Assembly (NCBI RefSeq): GCF_046630445.1 | Contig: NC_092338.1 | Location: 153,188,501 to 153,252,500, forward strand | Reading direction: 5' to 3' | DNA: 64,000 bases | DNA from: Rutidosis leptorrhynchoides | Lineage: Eukaryota; Streptophyta; Magnoliopsida; Asterales; Asteraceae | Part shown: positions 61,668 through 64,000 of the stretch, piece after piece | Layout of the letters: the number at the start of each line of letters is the position of its first letter | Position numbering within the stretch: position 1 is the stretch's first letter | The notes under the pieces: model-generated | Database searches by the model: none | What the model saw: only the letters and a program-made list of their open reading frames with translations | What the model was told of the DNA's origin: nothing | Made by a program: the position numbers and the translations under genes

Positions 61668-62007
61668 CTTTTTCGACAACCAAAGAAGGGTCATAAAGGG
61701 AAATGAGTTTATCCCAAACATCTTTAGCCGAAGAAAGGTTGAATACGTTGACGAGTACTTCCTCGCTAATTGACCCGAAAATCCAACCTTTTAGAAGACT
61801 GTCGTATTGTTTCTCGACACCGGTAAATGAATCATCCACAATGCCACAGATATTGTGAGCATCCATGAGGCACCACATCTGTGCCTTCCAAAGAAGAAAG
61901 TTGTGGTTCCCGGAAAGCTTAACTGAAACAAAATTAGAGACATTAGTACTACTTGATGCACGCAAGTACTTACTGGCATCAACCGGAAAGTTTGAAGTTG
62001 AGGCCAT
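61668..62007 (-). CDS. Ankyrin gene exon 1: UBN2 / copia-GAG-like domain
   Basis: Starts MASTSNFPVDASKYL at 62007 and ends LYDPSLVVEK at donor AAAAAG|GTACGC. Words SVKLSGNHNFLLWKAQMWCL, YDSLLKGWIFGSISEEVL and SAKDVWDKLISLYDPS are those of the copia GAG N-terminal (UBN2/DUF4219-type) fold. The 340-bp exon leaves one base, which joins exon 2 in frame (GAT, Asp). I know this fusion from composite-family ankyrin genes, so I read it as a domesticated GAG domain rather than a stray copia fragment; no LTR or other copia part is nearby. Confidence 0.8.
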
Positions 62008-62436
62008 TTCACTGCAAAATGTATATACAGATAAAAAAAGTTTGTGTATTAATTAATCTTGATACCTCAATGAGTGGCGTATATCGCATGCAAGACTTGG
62101 ATAGAACAATTTGCTTCTAAAAGTCAAGCCGTTGGATAGTCAAGAAAGCCAAGAGAACTGGTTTTTCGGATTTGATAAAAACAAACCTCTAGTGGTCCCA
62201 ATTACCTATCGCCCTTATTGTATACTCCGTATTAGCATTTTGCTAACGAGTGCATTTAAGGCATTATTAAGGTTTTCGTTAACGTGCCTAAAAGTATTCT
62301 ATATTCCACTAACCGTCATTAAAAAGTCAATGTGTAACTGTCGTTAGCAAATCTCTTTATTTTATCATAGTCTATTTGTCTTATTATCACCGTTTATGTT
62401 ACAAAATTACAAAGAGTCCGTTTGATATGTCAAAAA
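62008..62436 (-). promoter_or_regulatory. 5' flank of the ankyrin gene
   Basis: No gene. A long T run (minus strand TTTTTTTATCTGTATATAC) lies 30-50 bp upstream of the ATG; no clear TATA box was fixed. Confidence 0.4.
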
Positions 62437-62800
62437 CACCACAAGAAAAAAAAGCTTTAGTGACAAGGGCTTTTTGATCACTAACCATACAAAAATGGTC
62501 ACTAAGACAAATTAGTGATCAAAATTAGTTGGTCACTCTTCGTCACTATAGGTCCGTCACAAAATTTAATTAGAGACCAAAAAAATAAATTGGTCACTAG
62601 AGTGACCAACTAATTGTGGTCACTAATATTAGTGACGAAAAAAAGTAGTCACTCTCACTTACTATTTGTGACCAAAAAATGATCACATTCTTGATGTTAA
62701 TGACCACAACATGATCACAATTTAGAGACCAAAATGTGGTTAGAGACCGAAATATGGTCACTATTTTTCTATTAGAGACTAAAATATGGTCATCATTGTT
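62437..62800. mobile_element. CACTA-type transposon end with subterminal repeats
   Basis: Begins CACCACAAGAAAAAAAAGC, one base from the CACTACAAGAAA end common to plant CACTA elements. It is followed by about fifteen GTGACCA / TGGTCACTA words in both orientations (62460-62795), the transposase-binding subterminal repeats of the superfamily. No second end and no coding frame; a fragment or deleted copy. Confidence 0.65.
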
Positions 62801-62912
62801 AATCCTCCATATTGACATAATATAATATGAATGATCATTTTATGCTAAATTCGTTACTGCATTCAATTAAAACTCAGCTATATATTCAACAAAAACAAGG
62901 TGTTTCCAAAAT

Positions 62913-63305
62913 GGGTTAAAGTCAAAAATAGGCTACAAACTTACACAAATGTACCGATGTCACCCACAAACCCATTTCCGTCCTACTGTCGCCTACAAAC
63001 TTTCAGAAAATGTGCTAATATCAACATTTTATAGTTTTGACCTGTTACATACTAATTTTGACCTTTTATTTTTATTTTTATTTTTTTTTTAAGAATTAAG
63101 ATCCAATCCACGAACGACACGTGTTGATTTTAACCAGTTTAGCCGGTAGCAAGTCATTTTTGTTTACATTGGTATACTTTTTAAAAGTTTTTGTTTACAT
63201 TGGTACACTTTTTGAAAGTTTGTAGGCGACAGTAGGACGGAAATCAGTTTGTGGGCTACATCGGTACATTTGTGTAATTTTATAGCCTATTTTTGGCTTT
63301 AACCC
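62913..63305. mobile_element. Foldback/MITE with about 95-bp terminal inverted repeats
   Basis: Left GGGTTAAAGTCAAAAATAGG … CCTACTGTCGCCTACAAAC is mirrored on the right (GTTTGTAGGCGACAGTAGG … TATTTTTGGCTTTAACCC), about 90% paired by eye. The 200-bp centre has no coding frame. Long TIRs suggest a Mutator-like origin, but I cannot read a 9-bp target duplication. Confidence 0.8.
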
Positions 63306-63324
63306 TAAAAAAAACATTACATTA

Positions 63325-63448
63325 GTACTATTAATAAAACGTCGTGGGTTCCGTTGCACCCGAGTTCTTATAGGTGGGCTTTCTTCCTCTTCGTCGGACG
63401 AGGTGCTATCGAATAGAAAATCTAGACTAGCGGCTAAAAACTCCATTT
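63325..63448 (-). pseudogene. Possible PIF/Harbinger transposase N-terminal fragment
   Basis: Minus-strand MEFLAASLDFLFDSTSSDEE then PPIRTRVQRNPRRFIN. An acidic Ser-rich start followed by NPRR(F/Y)I resembles the first exon of plant Harbinger transposases. It ends where the foldback element's flank begins. Weak, because only about 40 residues are left. Confidence 0.35.
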
Positions 63449-63594
63449 TTTGTTGATAAAAACGAAAGTGTTTATGTTTATATAAATTGAATTGATAAGT
63501 AGAAAGTATGAGAAATGTGTGAAATGAATGGTTAAATGTGTATGTATTTATAGGAGGAAAAAATTGCAACGGCTACATCTCAACGGGTATAATA

Positions 63595-63800
63595 CCTCCA
63601 CAACAACAAAACAACAACAATACCCCATCTAACGAAAGTGGGGTATGGGGGAGGTGAGTGTAGACAATCATTCCTCGTACCCTAGATTAGAAGGAAGTCA
63701 CTACTCCACCCGCGGGTATAGAACCCGCGCCTAGATAAGGTCGTCCCTCCCTCTACTCTAGCGCAAAAGAGATTGCTTCCTAAAGGACCTCCGGCCTGAA
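63595..63800 (-). repeat. SINE-like dispersed repeat
   Basis: CAACAACAAAACAACAACAA followed by CCCCATCTAACGAAAGTGGG and GTATGGGGGAGGTGAGTGTA resembles the 3' part of plant SINE families (Au-like), with the A-rich end read on the minus strand as T-rich. GGGTTCTATACCC on the minus strand could be a decayed B box. Exact ends not determined. Confidence 0.45.
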
Positions 63801-64000
63801 GAGCTCATAAGAACGAAATAGAGAGGGCAAATGATACGTACATGTACGAGTAATGAGCGCCTAGCAAGAAGCAACCATACACAGTAACCATAAAGGGGAC
63901 ACATATAGCAGTAATGCACAACAGTAGGGCAAAGAGCATGAATAAAATAGTGCACATAACCATTTAATTTCAGGTAGACATACAGACAAACAAAATATAT
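63801..64000. other. Unassigned end of window
   Basis: No feature recognised; no convincing coding frame. Confidence 0.4.

Larger units (their letters stand above)
47058..62007 (-). pseudogene. Ankyrin-repeat / PGG-domain membrane protein gene with copia-GAG-like N-terminus, interrupted by two LTR elements
   Basis: Seven exons read on the minus strand: 62007-61668, 55353-54616, 54541-54406, a fourth now in two parts (54315-54247 and 48607-48527), 48428-48318, 48231-47795 and 47708-47058. GT-AG sites fit everywhere. Phases agree at all junctions except exon 2 to exon 3. The protein order is a UBN2/copia-GAG-like domain, three ankyrin repeats, a linker with a hydrophobic segment, more ankyrin-like sequence and a four-helix PGG domain. 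Relatives (ACD6/ITN1 group) are membrane proteins of defence and stress signalling. Element H lies in intron 1; element G lies inside exon 4 in opposite orientation. With G in a coding exon and the phase fault, I expect no normal protein. Confidence 0.82.

Noticed and set aside
61437-62007. Reading exon 1 of the ankyrin gene as a stray copia GAG
   Set aside because: It has a clean splice donor, the right phase to exon 2, and no other copia parts nearby; the fused-gene reading fits better.

Overview
The window looks like nuclear DNA of a flowering plant, most likely a daisy-family (Asteraceae) species. The basis is the Tekay-type retrotransposon proteins, an F-box family of the At2g35280-like kind, and an ankyrin-PGG gene whose first exon resembles a copia GAG, an architecture I recall from that family. 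No bacterial gene, CRISPR array, rRNA or tRNA gene was seen.

Left part (1-40275): a pile of nested LTR retrotransposons. The outermost host is a Tat/Retand-like element (E, + strand). Its visible pieces are 19225-20680, 28430-29835 and 38527-40275, ending in a 771-bp 3' LTR. Inside E sit: an Athila-type element (D, - strand, LTR 17049-19224); within D's GAG, a Tekay chromovirus (B, - strand, 6202-15326); within B's 3' LTR, a second Tekay copy (A, - strand, 1-6201, running off the window); a separate gag-protease-only Athila-like element (F, 20681-28429, 5-bp target duplication); and a decayed Tekay-like element (C, 29836-38526). A and B both carry a host-type F-box gene between LTR and gag. 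E carries a degenerate ABCE2/RLI2 fragment, a possible spliced antisense ORF and a 67-bp tandem array before its 3' LTR.

Middle part (40276-47057): no intact gene. It holds a PIF/Harbinger-like element with a Stowaway MITE inside it, a second Stowaway, a ~630-bp near-perfect hairpin, GT/AT microsatellites, and a badly decayed copia fossil.

Right part (47058-62007, - strand): one host gene of about 15 kb, an ankyrin-repeat membrane protein with a C-terminal PGG domain and a copia-GAG-like (UBN2-type) N-terminal exon. Two young LTR elements split it: a Reina-like chromovirus (H, 56313-61431) in intron 1 and a Ty1/copia element (G, 48613-54246) inside a coding exon. Both have perfect 5-bp target duplications and LTRs over 99% alike. 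The gene is probably dead in this haplotype.

Right end (62008-64000): gene flank, a CACTA-type transposon end, a 95-bp-TIR foldback element, a possible Harbinger transposase N-terminus and a SINE-like repeat. Coordinates, splice sites and LTR divergences were read by eye.
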